Of a stretch of 64,000 nucleotides of DNA, positions 63,432-64,000 are shown one piece after another. How positions within the stretch are numbered: position 1 is the stretch's first letter; every line of letters starts with the position of its first letter. Source of the DNA: Lytechinus variegatus (lineage: Eukaryota; Echinodermata; Echinoidea; Temnopleuroida; Toxopneustidae); NCBI RefSeq assembly GCF_018143015.1, contig NC_054748.1:3402580-3466579 (forward strand). The letters run 5' to 3'. Under the pieces are notes generated by a model, which was given only the letters and a program-made list of their open reading frames with translations, was not told where the DNA came from and searched no databases. The position numbers were made by a program, and so were the translations under genes.

Positions 63432-63709
63432 TGGAGCGTTGTGACCCGGTGGATTAGTCTTCTAACTTTGAAACAGAGGTGTCATGGGTTCGAATCCCAG
63501 CCATGGCGTAATTCCCTTCAGCAAGAAATTTATCCACATTGTGCCGCACTCAACCCAGGTGAGGTGAATGGGTACCCGGCAGGATTAATTCCTTGAATGC
63601 ACTGAGTGCTGAAAGTCAGCTCGAGCTAAAGCTGGGGTAATAATAAACAATGCGCCTCTGAATAGAATTTTTCTAGATAGATGGCGCTATATAAATGCCT
63701 ATTATTATG
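63432..63709 (+). mobile_element. Full-length tRNA-headed SINE
   Basis: It starts GGAGCGTTGTGACCCGGTGG, has box B GGTTCGAATCCCAGCC, body AATGGGTACCCGGCAGGATT and tail GGCGCTATATAAATGCC, then ATTATTAT. Copies are at 39668-39943 (whole) and 18962-19105 (partial). Confidence 0.92.
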
Positions 63710-64000
63710 TGTATGAACAATAGGTTCTTTGCGTATTGTGAATATAATGTGACTTGAGTCGAACTTGGCAGTCTGCTATGTGTGACTTCAGTCAAACAAA
63801 GCGGGCAAAGAGTAGAAACAGTGATTTTCTGTTTTAAAAAAATGTCTTTTTGGTTTCTGAAAATCTGTAATTCCATTTCAACTTATGTACACAGCAGAAA
63901 CCTGAATTTTGTTTGTGCAAAGGTGAATTCCATGAATTTTAACATGAAAAGTATAAGGACCAAGCATAATTTTTGTTTCATTTACTGGTAAAACGGAAAA

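Overview
The window looks like nuclear DNA of a marine invertebrate deuterostome, most likely an echinoderm. It has three intron-rich conserved animal genes, is AT-rich, and its introns and spacers are full of short palindromic DNA elements, tRNA-headed SINEs and very large foldback elements of a kind best known from sea urchins (TU elements). The assignment to echinoderms is inference. I see no bacterial, viral or organellar gene.

Layout. 1-10,015: spacer made of mobile-element remnants and microsatellites, including a hAT-like element with a clean 8-bp target duplication. 10,025-21,685 (+): SAAL1, ten coding exons, complete and in frame (500 aa). 21,686-27,526: SAAL1 3' region and convergent spacer with many palindromic elements. 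27,527-46,494 (-): CARS1, cytosolic cysteinyl-tRNA synthetase, at least 16 coding exons from just upstream of the HMGH motif to the stop; the first exon was not found. 46,495-55,746: divergent CARS1/TYMS spacer, dominated by a nested palindrome complex (47,029-51,816) and a second foldback with a perfect 9-bp target duplication (53,151-54,046). 55,771-62,419 (+): TYMS, thymidylate synthase, six coding exons. 62,420-64,000: spacer with a LINE 3' end and a SINE.

The genes share no pathway. SAAL1 is an armadillo-like protein, CARS1 charges tRNA-Cys, TYMS makes dTMP. SAAL1 and CARS1 converge; CARS1 and TYMS diverge.

The main unexpected observations are: (1) a nested foldback system whose right arm still shows the empty sites of two palindromes inserted in its left arm; (2) decayed short copies of exon edges, splice site included, in neighbouring introns or the 3' region of all three genes; (3) four single-base shortages, all in G or C runs, in TYMS and CARS1, which point to consensus undercalls rather than dead genes.
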